Assembly: GCF_900497805.2 (NCBI RefSeq)
Contig: NW_020945064.1
Coordinates: 2,567,807-2,631,806, forward strand
Direction of reading: 5' to 3'
Source: Vombatus ursinus
Taxonomy: Eukaryota; Chordata; Mammalia; Diprotodontia; Vombatidae
DNA: 64,000 nt
Below, one piece after another: positions 22,641-34,799 of the stretch. The translations under genes and the position numbers were made by a program. The notes beneath the pieces are model-generated. The model was not told the DNA's origin. It worked only from the letters and a program-made list of their open reading frames with translations, and ran no database searches. Position 1 is the first letter of the stretch. Each line of letters opens with the position of its first letter.

Positions 22641-23299
22641 GTTATAAAATCTGATCTCGGCAGATGCTCAGGGATGCTGTAAGGCTGAAACTTGGTCCAC
22701 CACTCAAGTGAATCAAAGCTGCAGAGGATCAAAAATGAGACATATGGTGGGTACTTCAGCATAGTTACAAAAGAAACCATGACCAGAGTAGATCAAGACG
22801 TGGTTATACTGAAGGCACAGGTGAAAGAGACTCAATTAGTGATAGGTTAGAAAGATATATAGTGTTATAGGTTTCCTATTCAACTGAACTGAGGGAGCAA
22901 AAGGCTAGAGGATTGGTAAGGTTGAGCCAAGAATACAGGTCCATCCGTAATGGGGCTCAGCTTTCTAGATGTTGAGCTGATTAGAGAACCAGGGAAGCCG
23001 CTGGAAGCTGCTATGGGGATTGGGGTCTTCTCAAACTCACAGGCTCTATCTCTGAGGGAATTTCTAGAGGGTGATAGATAACGGGACATCTTGGTGTCAT
23101 TGACAGTAGGAGTCAAATGGGCGGGGGCCAGGATCACATGGGGATGTGACTTAGTAACAACCAGGGAATAGAAATGATTAACTGGTATAAGAGTACAAAT
23201 TGGCAATGTTGCAAGGAGCAGTGAATGCCCTCCCAAGGGATCTCCCAGAGGGCAGAGGAACCATTACCCAATGTGTTTACGTTAGAAAATCTTCTATAC
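22641..23299. other. Unassigned GC-richer segment
   Basis: This segment is richer in G and C than its neighbours. The minus strand holds a 118-codon open frame (22880-23236) with no motif I recognise and no codon pattern I would call coding. Origin unknown; it may be an old mobile element. Confidence 0.35.
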
Positions 23300-23390
23300 A
23301 GATGGTCTGAGATAATGGAAAGAGCAATAGAAGACCAAGATTAAAATCTTTCTTCTACACATATTCTCTATGTGACCTTTGGGATGCATA
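23300..23390 (+). mobile_element. MIR-type SINE fragment
   Basis: It has 'gataatggaaagagcaatag' and 'ctctatgtgacctttggg', a diverged head and core. Confidence 0.5.
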
Positions 23391-23689
23391 GTCAATACCA
23401 TGCTAAAAAAATTCCCTGTGTATCCATGTGCATGAAAATTCTCATTTAATAACTTGGCTAACAAAAGTTCACCTTTATTTTCTGGGGTTCAGCTTTCAGG
23501 GGCTCCTATGGCTTCCAATGGTAGTGGCCCAGGACAGATTTGAGTTGCCACAGGTTTGATCACAGGACACAGGCTTCAACATGTTACCAATGAGATTTTA
23601 TACCTAAGAAGTCTAAGAAGAAAGCATCAAAGATTGATACATCCATAAATGGAGGCTGACCACTCCTAGATAACACATGGATAGCCCCT
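23391..23689. other. Unassigned sequence
   Basis: Nothing recognised in this stretch. Confidence 0.5.
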
Positions 23690-23830
23690 TTTGTGTTTTG
23701 TCTTCCCCATTAGAATGTAAGCTCCTTAAGGGCAGGGACCATCCTTCTTTCTGTCTGTATTTGTATTCCCAGAGCATGGCACAGTGCCTGACACATAGGA
23801 GGCACTTACTAACTGCTTATTGACCACCTT
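23690..23830 (+). mobile_element. L2 3' end
   Basis: It reads 'attagaatgtaagctcctta', 'agggcagggaccatccttct', 'cagtgcctgacacataggag', a clear forward L2 3' end. Confidence 0.9.
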
Positions 23831-24984
23831 GTCTATCCAAATGCTTCACTAGTATCCATAGAATGTTCAAAGGACCAGAGGCAGACCTCTAGAAGGCTGG
23901 AGATATTCTCTACAGAGGATTTGCATGAAGGCATGGACAGGATGCCATCAATTGAGGAAATATGGATGCATTGTCATCTGCATTGGCAGAGGGAATGTTT
24001 TCATCAACAAGATGACATGTCCACTGAGTGTCACAGTGCAGCTATATTTCATGTTGACATTATTTGGAAATCAGCATGCTTCCAGTACAAAATTCCTTCT
24101 CTTAAAATTATAGATTTTCAGGATTGGAAAGGACCTCAGAGGCCATCCAGAATAACTAATCTCTGAACAATTATCCCCTCTATCTCTCCTTAGTTCAAAG
24201 ACTTCAAGAGATGGGGGGAAAGGATAGAGGTGGGAGAAACTCTGTGCCTCCTAAGTAGACCCAGGAGAAAGGTGTTAGTCAACACCTATCCTATTACAGA
24301 CACCAGAATTGCCACTGAACCTTCCCAAGCCAAAGCCCAAGGGGAGCAGGGTCAGGAATAGTCATCATAATCACAGAAATAACAAAACAGATCCTGGGAG
24401 AAATATCATTATCTCCTTGAACAATGGGCGCAGCTGGGTTCCCTAGGCTTTACTTCTTACTAAGGTCTCTGTTGACCCTAAAACTTGACCTTCCCTAACC
24501 TCTGATCTTTTCTTTTTTATTCCAGTAATTAGTATTTCCTTTTTTTTCTAAAAGGGGATGATTAGTCCTGATCTTATATGAATTTCATTTGGTTATCTCA
24601 TCCAATTTTCCAGTGGGCAGGTGCCTAAAGCATTAATATTCCATTTGGGAGTCAACGCCCTTATTGTCAATCACACTAGTGAAGATGCCCTCAGAATTGC
24701 CCCCCATCTCACTCTGAAATTGTTCTCTTTGGATCAAGCAGGAATGGAAGGCAGCAGAGGCAAGTTCCTTGAGTCAGGTTGTATTGCTACTGCTGTCGTA
24801 TTCTGTCTTCAAGGTCTATAAATAGATTTACATTCCTCAGGTCTGCCAGCCAAACACTTGTCACCAAGAACAAAAGTCCACACACATACACATATATGTT
24901 CCATACATTTTAAAATGTGTCAAAAACCAGATGTAAATACTGGGAATAGTGCATTCCCATCAAACAATACTTTGTTATGGGCTA
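23831..24984. other. Mostly unique sequence
   Basis: 23960-24040 resembles a SINE tail ('catctgcattggcagaggga'). 24120-24150 resembles a reversed L3 tail ('ggattggaaaggacctcaga'). 24590-24830 looks unique and could be conserved. No gene is recognised. Confidence 0.45.
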
Positions 24985-25262
24985 AAGTTTAATAGTAAGC
25001 ATAATAATAATAATAATAATGAATCTTTATAGAATCTTTTAAAGTTTGTCAAACACCTTACAAACATTGTCTCATTTGAACCTTGTAACAACCCCAAGAG
25101 GCAGATACCATATGTAATATCCCCATTTTACAGAAAAAGAAGAAACTGAGGCTGAGATTTGCCCAGGGTCACATGACTCATCAAGTGTCTGAAGCAGGAT
25201 TCAAATTCAGGTCTTCTTGACCGCAAATCCAGTGCTCTATTCACTGCTGCACCTAGCTGCCT
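24985..25262 (-). mobile_element. MIR SINE, near full length
   Basis: An (ATA)n run precedes 'taaagtttgtcaaacacctt', 'acagaaaaagaagaaactga', 'ttgcccagggtcacatgact' and the reversed head 'cactgctgcacctagctgcc'. Confidence 0.92.
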
Positions 25263-25940
25263 GTTAAATGGTTGGGGTTTTTAAAATTGTTTGAGGGGTT
25301 AAGCCTTTAAATTTCACACTTCTACCACTTTGACTGACTCAATGGGATGAGGGAGGGTGGGTGGTATATGCTGTACAACTATGCTGCTCACCAGAAAGCT
25401 CTTAATGGTATCTCAGACCAGAATTCACAGTGTAGCAAGACTAAAGCTTCCCCTAAGAGGGAGTCCAGGATCAAAAAAAGCAGCCTCCTGACCAGCCAAA
25501 CCAGATTGATTTGTACATAAAAATACTGGCATTCAAACACCCGGTCAACATTTGATTCTGATTTGCCACATTTGATTTTGATTCAAACTTAAAAAAAAAA
25601 ACACCACAAACTCAAGCAAACTTTGGATTCAGGTTGATTAGAAGCAAAACACAAAGGGCAAGACTAAATCTATCAGTCAGTTTTCATCAGAGGTAAAAAG
25701 TGCTGCAAAAGATCTTCTTTTTCACTTAATCCAGGCAGTAACATACCATAAAAATGAGCCCTCCTATCTAGCAAAGTATCATGATTTTACTTTCAAACAG
25801 GTTCCCAGAGCCCTTAGGGGCTAGTGATGTTTTGTAAAGATTACTGAATTATTCAAACATGTCATTTATGCAATTTATGCAAATGATTTGTATATGATTG
25901 CTTATAGTTTACAAAAGCAACTTTCTTCAAAATATAATCA
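25263..25940. other. Unassigned sequence
   Basis: A short tandem duplication lies at 25549-25590 ('acatttgattctgatttgcc' then 'acatttgattttgattcaaa'). No gene or RNA is recognised. Confidence 0.5.
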
Positions 25941-26095
25941 AAATTAATTCATCAAAAGCATTTATGAAGGTTTTACTTTGAGCCTGGCACTGTGCTAAGT
26001 TCTGGGGATACAAAGAAAACCAAAAACATAGTCCTTTGCCCTCAAGGGGCTTAAATTGTAATGAGAATAACTAGGTGTATACAAGATACACAGTG
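25941..26095 (-). mobile_element. L2 3' end
   Basis: It has 'gagcctggcactgtgctaag', 'tctggggatacaaagaaaac' and 'ctcaaggggcttaaattgta', reversed L2. Confidence 0.82.
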
Positions 26096-26255
26096 AATGC
26101 AACTGTTACCCCCATCTTACAGTTAAGACATCAAAAGTAAAAATGACATCCACAAGTCATCAAAGCTAGTCTGTGATAGAGTTGGGATTCAAACCAAAGT
26201 ATTCTGATGTCAAATCTAGGACACATTTCACTACATCCTGCTATATGACCACCTT
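26096..26255 (-). mobile_element. MIR SINE fragment
   Basis: It has 'cccatcttacagttaagaca' and 'gggattcaaaccaaagtatt', the reversed MIR core, diverged. Confidence 0.65.
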
Positions 26256-26457
26256 CCTGTCAGATTCCAGTCATCTTTTAGGCACCCAGAAATAACATTC
26301 TTCCAGAAAATTCAGTTCTACCTGAAATGGATTTGGATTTTTCTTTTTGTGATTTATAAGATTCAATTCTATATCATCCCTAGAGCTTCACATCCAGTTT
26401 CTGATAAATTGATGACACTCACTTTGTCTGATGCAATTTCTTAGTGTGTGCATGTGC

Positions 26458-26458
<1 letters not shown>

Positions 26459-26503
<45 letters not shown>
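26459..26503. repeat. (TG)n microsatellite
   Basis: An uninterrupted TG run of about 22 units. Confidence 0.98.
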
Positions 26504-26504
<1 letters not shown>

Positions 26505-26559
26505 CATATACCTATTATCTTCCTTATTAGAATGTAAATTCTAACCTGGTGTTTGAGAA

Positions 26560-27895
26560 ACACAAAGATCCAAGCTATTAGGGCAAGACCTCATAATTCA
26601 ACAAAAACTGCTGGGAAAGCTGAAAAGCAATTTGGCAAAAACTAGGCATAGATTTCATACTGTATACCAAGACAAGCTCAAAATGGGTAGATGATTTAGA
26701 CATAAAGAGTGATATCATAAACAAATTAGGGGAGTGTGGAGAAAAATACCTGTTAGATCTAAGGATAAGGAGAGAGTTCATGACCAAATAAGAGATAGAG
26801 TAGATCACCGGAGGTAAAATGGATAATTTGGACAGCATTAAGTTAAAAAAGATTTTGTACAAACAAAATCAATGCTGTCAAAATTAGAAGGAAAGCAGGA
26901 AATGGGTAGAAAATTTTACAGCAGGTTTCTCTGATAAAGGTATCATTTTTCAAATATAGGGAATGAAGAAAAAATTGTAAAAGTAAGGGCCATTCTCCAA
27001 TTAATAATTAGTCAAAAAATATGAACAGGTAGTTTTCAGAAGAAGAAATCAAAGCTACCAATAGTCACGAGAAAAAATGCTCTAAATCACTAATAATTAG
27101 AGAAACGCAAGTATTTGAAGCATCACTTCTTACTTATCTGATTGGCAAACATGACAGAAAAGGTAAATAAATGCTGATGGGGATGTGTGAAAATAGGGAC
27201 ACTAATGCATTGTTGGTAGAGTTTTGAACTCATCCAACCATTCTGGGGAACAATTTGGAAATATGCCCAAAGGGCTAGAAAACTGTGCATATCCTTTGAC
27301 CCAGCAACACTACTACCAGGTCTGTATCCCTAAGAGATCATTAAAAAGGGAAAAGGACCTATATGTACAAAAATATAGCAGCTCTTTTTATGGTGGCAAA
27401 GACTTGGAAATTGAGGAGATGTACATCAATTGGGGAATGGCTGTACAAGTTGTGGTGTATGATTGTGATGGAATACTATTGTGATATAAGAAATGGCAGG
27501 CAGGATGCTTTCAGAAAAACCTGGAAAGAAAGACTTTTTGAACTACTACAAAGTGAAGTGGGGAGAACTAAGAGAACAACGTACATAGCAACAACAATAT
27601 TATAACAATGATCAACTGTGAAAGACTCACCTACTCTGATCCTTACCATGATCCACAATTCCAAAGCATTTATGATGAAAAATATTGTCCACCATCCAAA
27701 GAGATGAACTCTTAGTGCAGACTGAAGCACTTTTTTTAAACTTTCTCTTGCTTTTTTTCTCACAACATGGCTAATGTGAAAATATGTTTTGCATGACTTA
27801 ATATTTATAATGAGTATTATATTTCTTGCCTTCTCAATGGGTGGGTAATGGGGAGGGAAAGGGAGAGAAATTGGAAATAAAATTTAAAAAAAGAA
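26560..27895 (+). mobile_element. L1 LINE, 5'-truncated, with 3' end and A-rich tail
   Basis: It starts inside ORF2 ('aaaactgctgggaaagctga'). It continues through the C-terminal region ('catcaattggggaatggctg', 'tgatggaatactattgtgat') and the 3' untranslated region ('gtccaccatccaaagagatg'), then ends in 'aataaaatttaaaaaaagaa'. The 3' end differs from that at 9541-10115, so at least two L1 subfamilies are present. The open frames along it are broken. Confidence 0.88.
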
Positions 27896-27995
27896 TAAGT
27901 TCCTTATGAATAGGGATTACTTCTTTCATTACATGTGTAACCTAGCACAGAGTTTGGCACATGTAGTCACCTAATCAATGCTTTATTGAATGATC
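27896..27995 (+). mobile_element. L2 3' end fragment
   Basis: It has 'taacctagcacagagtttgg' and 'cacctaatcaatgctttatt', directly after the L1 tail. Confidence 0.7.
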
Positions 27996-28595
27996 TATAA
28001 ATTAAGAGTTCCCCCCTCAAAATTGCTCTTGATATTTACTTTTGTAGTCAATTATGCAAACTTTCAAATATCTCTTCCCTACCTTTTCTCTTCATCTAGC
28101 ATCCCTTAATCAATTGTTTACAAGTCCTAAGAGATGATAGATAGATAGACAGACATGCATACATATATATTATATTATATATTAATATACATACATAGGT
28201 AATAAAAATAACTTATTTTAATTCAAAAAAGTTACATTTCAGAAGATTTAAAATAATACCATTATTACAGTGTCAAAGCTCTGAATGGCACAATTCAAAG
28301 CACAAAAAGACCAGCCAAGTCTACAGGGCTAGAACCTCAGAAACACCATCATTAAGGTAGATCTTTTAGCTTAAGTTCATCATATTGTTAAAATAACCCC
28401 CTCATACCTGACAGATAACCTCTTAGAAAATGCAAAGGAAGCTAATTAATTTTGCTGCATCTGAAAAAAAAGATTATCACAAGGTTTGACCTGTCACTCA
28501 CTCCAATTTACTTCTTTTATAGGCACTTTCTTGGTCTTCTTATGTTCTATGTCAAAGTTATGTGGAAGACAAAAATATATCTGAGCCATATTTCT
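27996..28595. other. Unassigned AT-rich sequence
   Basis: 28137-28200 is a GATA/TATA/CATA-rich simple tract. The remainder is unassigned. Confidence 0.5.
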
Positions 28596-28599
28596 TTTA

Positions 28600-28940
28600 C
28601 ATTGCCAGTATCCCATACTTGGAATGGACTCCCTCTTCCTTCCTACCTCTAGAATCCCTTTGAATTCCTTCGATGCTCAGGTCAGCTGTCTCTTCCTACT
28701 TGAGGCTTTTCCAAAACCCCACCAGTTGCCAATTTCCTGTCCCTCCCCCCCCCCAAAAAAAATCCCCCTGTATTTATTTTGCATATATTTTCTACATACT
28801 TGTTATAAGTACATTATTTCCCTGGACAAAATGTAAGGTCCTTAACAGCAGAGACTGCCCAATTTTGTATTGGATCCCAAGTACTTAGCATAGTACTTTG
28901 CACGTAGGAGACACTTAATAAATGCTGACTGAAGGAAATG
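28600..28940 (+). mobile_element. L2 LINE, 3' part
   Basis: It has 'tacttggaatggactccctc', 'aggtcagctgtctcttccta', a run of C and A near 28744-28768, then 'aatgtaaggtccttaacagc' and 'acacttaataaatgctgact'. Confidence 0.88.
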
Positions 28941-29059
28941 ACACATAAGGGTTGCTTCAAACTGGGAAACTCCAGCGACAATGGACAAAACTTTTACTCT
29001 CCTGAAGAAAGCCTGAGATGAATAAAGTAGAAATGATAGTATTTGCAACACTAGGCAGA

Positions 29060-29175
29060 GCTGAAGAATTATTAGATCCTTGACCTAAAAAGGACCTCAG
29101 AGACCAAAAAGTCCAACTCTCTCATTTTATAAATGAGGAAACTGGGAGCCAGGGAAGTTAAGAGGCTCACTGGCA
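29060..29175 (-). mobile_element. MIR3 SINE fragment
   Basis: The reversed L3-type tail ('aaaaaggacctcagagacca') leads into the reversed core ('aaatgaggaaactgggagcc'). Confidence 0.7.
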
Positions 29176-29361
29176 AGAGGAATCATGCCCCAGAGCCCTC
29201 CACTGATGCAGAGGGCAAGCTTCCAGTCAGTTAGTAAAGAAGCATTATTTAAGCACTTGCTATGTGCCCCTGCCCTCAAGGGGAAAGACAACAAGGAAAG
29301 ACAAAAACAGCTCCTGCCTTCAAGGGGAAAGATAACATGCAAATTGCTAGGTTCACACTGG

Positions 29362-29408
<47 letters not shown>

Positions 29409-29418
29409 NNNNNNNNNN

Positions 29419-29486
<68 letters not shown>

Positions 29487-29576
29487 GGATAGCAGATAGA
29501 TACATAGGTACCATAGATGGATAGATAGCTAGATAAATAGATAGATAGATGGATGGATGAATGGATGGATAGATGT
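29362..29576. repeat. (GATA)n microsatellite
   Basis: A long GATA array with GATG variants toward the right end. It contains an unsequenced gap. The 148-codon minus-strand open frame across it (29353-29799) is an artefact of the repeat and the Ns. Confidence 0.98.
29409..29418. other. Assembly gap (10 N)
   Basis: Ten N bases lie inside the GATA array. The true array length is therefore not known. Confidence 1.
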
Positions 29577-29830
29577 AATATGAGAGGGACAGGTACTCAC
29601 AGCTGGAGGAGAGGCATGTGATGCCTTCTGTAGAAGATAAGATTTGATCTGAGTCCTGCAGGAAGCCAGGAAAACTAAGAGGCAAAAATGGAGAGGCAGC
29701 ACATTCTAAGTATGGGACACAGCCACGGCAAAGGCAGGGAGATGGGAGATGAAGTGTCATATTTGAGAAATAATAAGCAGGCTGATGGAATTGGATCATA
29801 GAGTTTGTCCTTTTAAGAGGTGTTCATCCT

Positions 29831-30299
29831 CTAGCAACAACCCTACAGGACTCTCTGCCTACTGCCTCCCATGGGAGAAATGCCCCTCCCATGAAAGTGT
29901 CAACACCAATCCCCCCCTTTTTTTTAACCTCCACCCTCTCCACAATAACTGAATTTGCCCCAGATGCCTTTTCAGCTAATACTTAAGGCTCTACTCCCAT
30001 GTTACAAAGTCAAAATAAAGAAAGGAAATGTTTGTGATTTTCTGTGTTCTGCTTGGTACCAGGAACATGTGACCAAGAGGATCTGAATCTTCAAAAGTCC
30101 AATTTAAATCCCATTTAATCAGCCCTCTTAGAAGGATTGAACCCTAGTTTACATTTGAAAATGAGAAATAAATTGATGGTACTTCCTGCCTCATGCAGCC
30201 TCCATTACTTATTGTTTATATTAATATGGAGATAAAGACTCAATGTTTGTGTGGGAAATTGGTTTTCCAACAAATTCTAGGACTCTTTCCCCCCACTTA
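29831..30299. other. Apparently unique sequence
   Basis: No gene is recognised. 30170-30245 contains forkhead-like and AT-rich words ('attgtttatattaatatgga') and could be conserved non-coding DNA. It abuts the 3' end of a minus-strand L1. Confidence 0.45.
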
Positions 30300-33000
30300 A
30301 CAGTATTTAATTTTTTTCCAATAGCATGTAAAGATAATTTTCAACATTTATTCTTACAAGATTTTGAGTTCCAAATTTTTCTCCCTCCCTCCCTTCTCTC
30401 CCCCTCCCTAAGAAAGGAAGCAATCTGAAATAGGTTATACATGTACAATCACGTTTTATATATGTATATATATATATATATATTTCCACATTAGTCACAT
30501 TTTGAAAGAAGAATCAAAACAAAAGGGGAAAACTACAAAAAAAAAGGTGAAAAATAGTGTGCTTCAATCTTTATTCAGATTCCACAGTTCTTTCTCTGGA
30601 TGTGGAGAGCATTTTCCATCATGAATCTTTTGGAATTGTCTTAGATCGTTGCATTGCTGAGAAGAGCTAAGTCTGTCACCTGTAATGTTGTACAATATTC
30701 TCCTGGTTCTGTTCACTTCACTCAGTCTCAGTTCATACAAGTCTTTATAAGTTTTTCTGAAATTTTTAAGTTTTTTAAGAAATAAGTTTTTCTCAACATT
30801 TCTTATAGCACAATAGTATTCCATTACATTCATATACCACAACTTATTCAGCCATTCCCCAACTGATGGGCATCCTCTCAATTTCCAATTCTTTGCCACC
30901 ACAGAAAGAGCTGCTATAAATATTTTTATACATGTGGGTCCTTTTCCCTTTTTTTTTTAGTATCTTTGGGATATAGACCTAGTAGTGGTATCACTGAATC
31001 AAAAGGTATGCACAGTGTGATTGTCTTTTAGTTATAGTTCCAAATTGCTCTCCAAAATAATTGGATTTGTTCACAACTCCACCAATAATGCAATAGTGTT
31101 CCAATTTTCCCACATCTCCAACATTTATCACTTTTCTTATCTGTCATATTAGCCAATCTGCAGTGGTATCTAGCAGTTGTTTTAATTTGCATTCCTCTAA
31201 TCAATCATGATAGCTTTAATTTCTTCATCTGAACCCTGCCTGTTCATATCCTTTGACCATTCACCAATTTGGGAATATAAGTATATTCTTATAAATTTAA
31301 TTCAGTTCTCTATATTTGAGAAATGAGGCCTTTATCAGAAACACTGGCAGTAAAAATGATTTCCCAGTTTTCCACTTTCCTTCTAATTCTGGTTGCATTG
31401 GTTTTGTCTGTGCAAAACCTTTTTAATTTAATGTAATCAAAATTATGCATTTTGCATTTCATAGGGTTCTCTATCTCTTTAGTCATAAATTCTTCCCTTC
31501 TCCACAGATCTGACAGGTAAACTATTCCTTGCTCTCCTAATTTGCTTGTGGTATCACCCTTTATCTCTAAATTACACACCCATTTTGACTTTATCTTGTT
31601 ATATGGTGTGAGATATTGGTCTATGCCTAGTTTTGGCCATACTATTTTCCAGTTTTCCCAGCAATTTTTGTCAAATAGTGAGTTCTTATGCCAGAATCTG
31701 GAGTCTTTGCGTTTATCAAATAGTAGATTACTATAGTCATTTACTACTGTGTCTTGTGTACCTATCCTCTTCCACTGATCTACATTTTATTTTTTGGCCA
31801 ATACCAAACAGTTTTGTTGCCTGCCACTTTATGATATAGTTTTAGATCTACAGCAAGGCCACCTTTCTTTACATTTTTTTCATTAATCCCCTTGATATTC
31901 TTGATCTTTTGTTCTTCCAGATGAATTTTGTTATTATTTCTTCTATCTCTATAAAATAATTTTAGGTAGTTTGATTGGCATGGCACTAAATAAGTAAATT
32001 CATTAACTTAATAAATTGATTTAAGTAAAATTATCATTTTTATTATGCTTGACCTACCCATGAGCAATTGATATTTTTCCAGTTGTTTAGATCTGACTTT
32101 ATTTGTGTAAAAAGTGTTTCGTAATTGTGTTCATATAGTTCCTGGGTTTGTCTTGACAGGTAAATTCCCAAATATTTTATATTGTCTACAGTTATTTTAA
32201 TTGAAATTTCTCTATCTCTTGCTGCTGAGATTTGTTGGTAATATATAGAAATGCTGATAACTTATGTGGATTTATTTTATGTCCTACAACTTTGCTGAAG
32301 TTGTTAATTACTTCAAGTAGGTTTTTTTTAGTTAATTCTCTAGGGTTTCTCTAAGTATACCACCATATCATCTGCAAAAAGTGTTAGTTTTGTTTCCCCA
32401 TTGTCTATTTGAATAATAGTGGTGATAATGGGCATCCTTGTTTCACCCTGATCTTATTGAGAAAGCTTCTAGCTTATCCCCATTACATATAATGCTTGAT
32501 AAAGGCTTTATATAAATATTACTTGTCATTTTAAGGAAAACTACATTTATTCCTATGCTCTCTAGTGATTTTTAATAGACATGGGTGCTGTAAAAAGCCT
32601 TTTCTGTATCTCTTGAGATAATCACATGATTTCTGTTAGTTTTGTTATTGATGTGGTCAATTATGTTGATAGTTATCCTTATATTGAACCAGCCCTGCAT
32701 TCCTGGTATAAATCCCACCTGGTCATATTATATTATCCTCATGATAAATTGCTGTAATCTCTTTGCTAGTATTTTATTTAAAATTTTTACATCTATTTTT
32801 ACATTAGGGAAATTGGTCTATAACTTTCTCTGTTTTGGCTTTTCCTGGTTTAGGTATCTGCACCATATTTGTGTCATAAAAGGAATTTGGTAGTACTCCT
32901 TTTCATCTATTTTTCCAAATAGTTTATATAGTATTGAAATTAATTGTTCTTTAAACATTTGGTAGAATTCGCTTGTAAATCCATCTGGTCTGGGACTCTT
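30300..33000 (-). mobile_element. L1 LINE, 5'-truncated 2.7-kb copy
   Basis: On the minus strand the C-terminal part of ORF2 is readable: 'GEWLNKLWYMNVMEYYCAI' near 30780-30860, and around 31320-31570 a block with 'DYIKLKRFCTDKTNATRI' and 'SDKGLISQI', the usual L1 ORF2 C-terminal motifs. The 3' untranslated region lies at 30300-30560 with a TA repeat at 30457-30483. The frame is broken many times. It stops at about 33000 inside the reverse transcriptase region ('ccatctggtctgggactctt'). Confidence 0.92.
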
Positions 33001-34070
33001 AAAATAAAAATCAAACTCCCAATATCCAATAGAAAAAAAAAGAGTATAGAATCAAAGAATGACCAAATGAGGCAGATCCTGGAGGAAAACTGAGAAAGAA
33101 TTGCTGCCAAATTGATATATACTTACAGGACAATTTCTAGCCAGAAACTGGTGCCTTGAAAATACCGTACCCTTGCCAGACCTGAATACATTTAAAACCT
33201 AAGTCATCAATGAGATACTCCCCCTTATCCTATCCAATTGATATACTGGAGGCCATGGAAACAGAGTCAGTTCAAATCCCACCTTCTGCAGGAAGTTTTT
33301 GACGGTCCCCTCTCTCCCACTACCAGCTACTCCTGGTTTCCTCTCCCAGGTTATCTTTCATTTGCTTTGTTTATAAGTGAAGGTAGGAAACCAATGAAAC
33401 ACCACAGCCATTATTCTATCCTATGTAAAATATGTAGTAAGATGCTATGCCCTGAATGACGAGAAGATATTTTTCAATCAATGTATCAAAGACATTGGAC
33501 CAAGTATGAAAAAGTTCTTAAATGCCATGGATGAATCACAGTGATGTTGATAGGAAGTCTGTTCTGGTTGGTTGAGGGACTTAGTCATACCCTATGGAGG
33601 TGGGGGAGCTGGGCCCAGAATGAGGAGAGAGCAGTTCAGGATAAGCCCTGGAGGAGTCACTTTGTGGGAAGGAGAAGACCTTGGTCTTCTCTATGGTCTC
33701 CTCCCACATTCCTTGCCTGTAAAAAGACCTTGTGAATTTTTGAGGGTCAGAAGATTTAAAATTTTTCATCATCCTAGCAGCATCCCCAAGACAGCAGTGG
33801 TTAGCAGCAGTGTCTGCACTGGGTGCTCAGAACAGAATGGATGCAAGAGGAAGGGCAAGTCAAGGCTCCACAGAGAGCCCAGAAGAAAAGCTACAAGATG
33901 TCTAAGGGAAACTACTTGAACATCCCAGGAAGGGAAATGATTTCCAGGAGTTTTAAGTTACATCTTTGACACACATATGTTTTCTAAGATTGATCCCACT
34001 TTTCTCATACTATGTGCATACTTGTGGGGAGAGTGTGACCCCATTTTAGGACACATGTCCGTATTAACCA
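33001..34070. other. Mixed unique sequence with a small L2 piece
   Basis: 33270-33390 resembles forward L2 ('ttcaaatcccaccttctgca'). 33672-33691 is a perfect 9-bp inverted repeat around TT ('gagaagaccttggtcttctc'). The open frame at 33572-33919 has no recognisable protein. Confidence 0.45.
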
Positions 34071-34370
34071 TTGTTGTTGGTTTTTGTCCTTCATTCTCAA
34101 AGAGGACCATGGCATGGGAGAGGTGAAGCCATGGTTTGCAAATGAATTGATTTAAGCAGGCAGGGCTGTGCAAAATCACCAGCCTCACTTTCTCCTCCAG
34201 AGTCATCTGGGTCCAGTGGCCAAATATAGATAAGGATGACTGGAGATGACCCTGGATGTAGTAGGAGACCCTGGCCTTTTTAAGCTAAAGTCTTTAACAG
34301 GTCTCAGTTTGACTGAGGCAATACCTTCAGTGATTAAGATTGGGTAAGAAATGAGGCAGAGAATATTAAA
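34071..34370 (-). mobile_element. Marsupial SINE-like repeat (family not named)
   Basis: It begins with 'ttgtccttcattctcaaaga' and contains 'ccagcctcactttctcctcc' and 'gtccagtggccaaatata'. The same sequence occurs inverted at 38095-38395 and in part at 47930-48065. The 'gaatgaaggacaac' end, read on the minus strand, is the 3' end, and matches the 3' end I remember for a marsupial LINE, so this is likely a SINE moved by that LINE. Confidence 0.7.
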
Positions 34371-34799
34371 AAAAAACAAAACTCAATCTGGGAGGGTAAG
34401 ACTCTCAGAGTTTCTGGCCAAAACAGAAACAATTGCTGTTTACATTCACTTTGAGCCAATCAGGGCCCAAACAATGACCAAGTAAGGCTTAACCTGGGCC
34501 CTATTATTGGCCAATCAATGAGAACCATAGCGTTTTGGGTTTAAGGCATGGTCCTTAAGAAAGAAATCTAGCCCTTAAACTCCAAGATATCTTTTAAAGT
34601 TTTAAGGAACAAAATTTACATTCCTTGGGCAGAGCACCTGCAGGTAAGGCATACCACCTATACCACCATAATGAACACCCATTTCTAAAAGTTAATTATG
34701 GCTGGATGACTAATTGATATCAACTGATAATTATGAGGAGATGCACACAGGTGAGAGATCTCAAGCTAAAACATTAGAAAACATAATTCTCCCCATCCC
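34371..34799. other. Unassigned, with two CCAAT-like boxes
   Basis: It contains 'gagccaatcagggcccaaac' and 'ttggccaatcaatgagaacc', a texture seen in LTR promoters, but no TG...CA ends or target duplication could be fixed. Confidence 0.3.

Larger units (their letters stand above)
29220..29830 (-). mobile_element. L2 LINE split by a GATA array
   Basis: The reversed L2 3' end ('gcacttgctatgtgcccctg', 'cctgccttcaaggggaaaga') lies before the array. L2 body lies after it ('gaggcagcacattctaagta', 'ggcagggagatgggagatga', 'ggaattggatcatagagttt'). A short inner duplication of 'ctcaaggggaaaga' is present at 29276 and 29320. Confidence 0.75.

Noticed and set aside
22652-22680. Partial resemblance to 5S rRNA ('tctgatctcgg')
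   Set aside because: Only about 20 bases match loosely, with no support on either side for a 5S gene or a 5S-derived SINE.
22880-23236. 118-codon open frame on the minus strand
   Set aside because: No known domain or splice context; length is not compelling in a GC-richer stretch. Kept only as an unassigned segment.
29353-29799. 148-codon open frame on the minus strand
   Set aside because: It is produced by translating the GATA array (YLSI repeats) and reads through Ns; the flanks are L2.
33672-33691. Perfect 9-bp inverted repeat (possible hairpin or terminator)
   Set aside because: Short palindromes are expected by chance in 64 kb, and no RNA context supports it.
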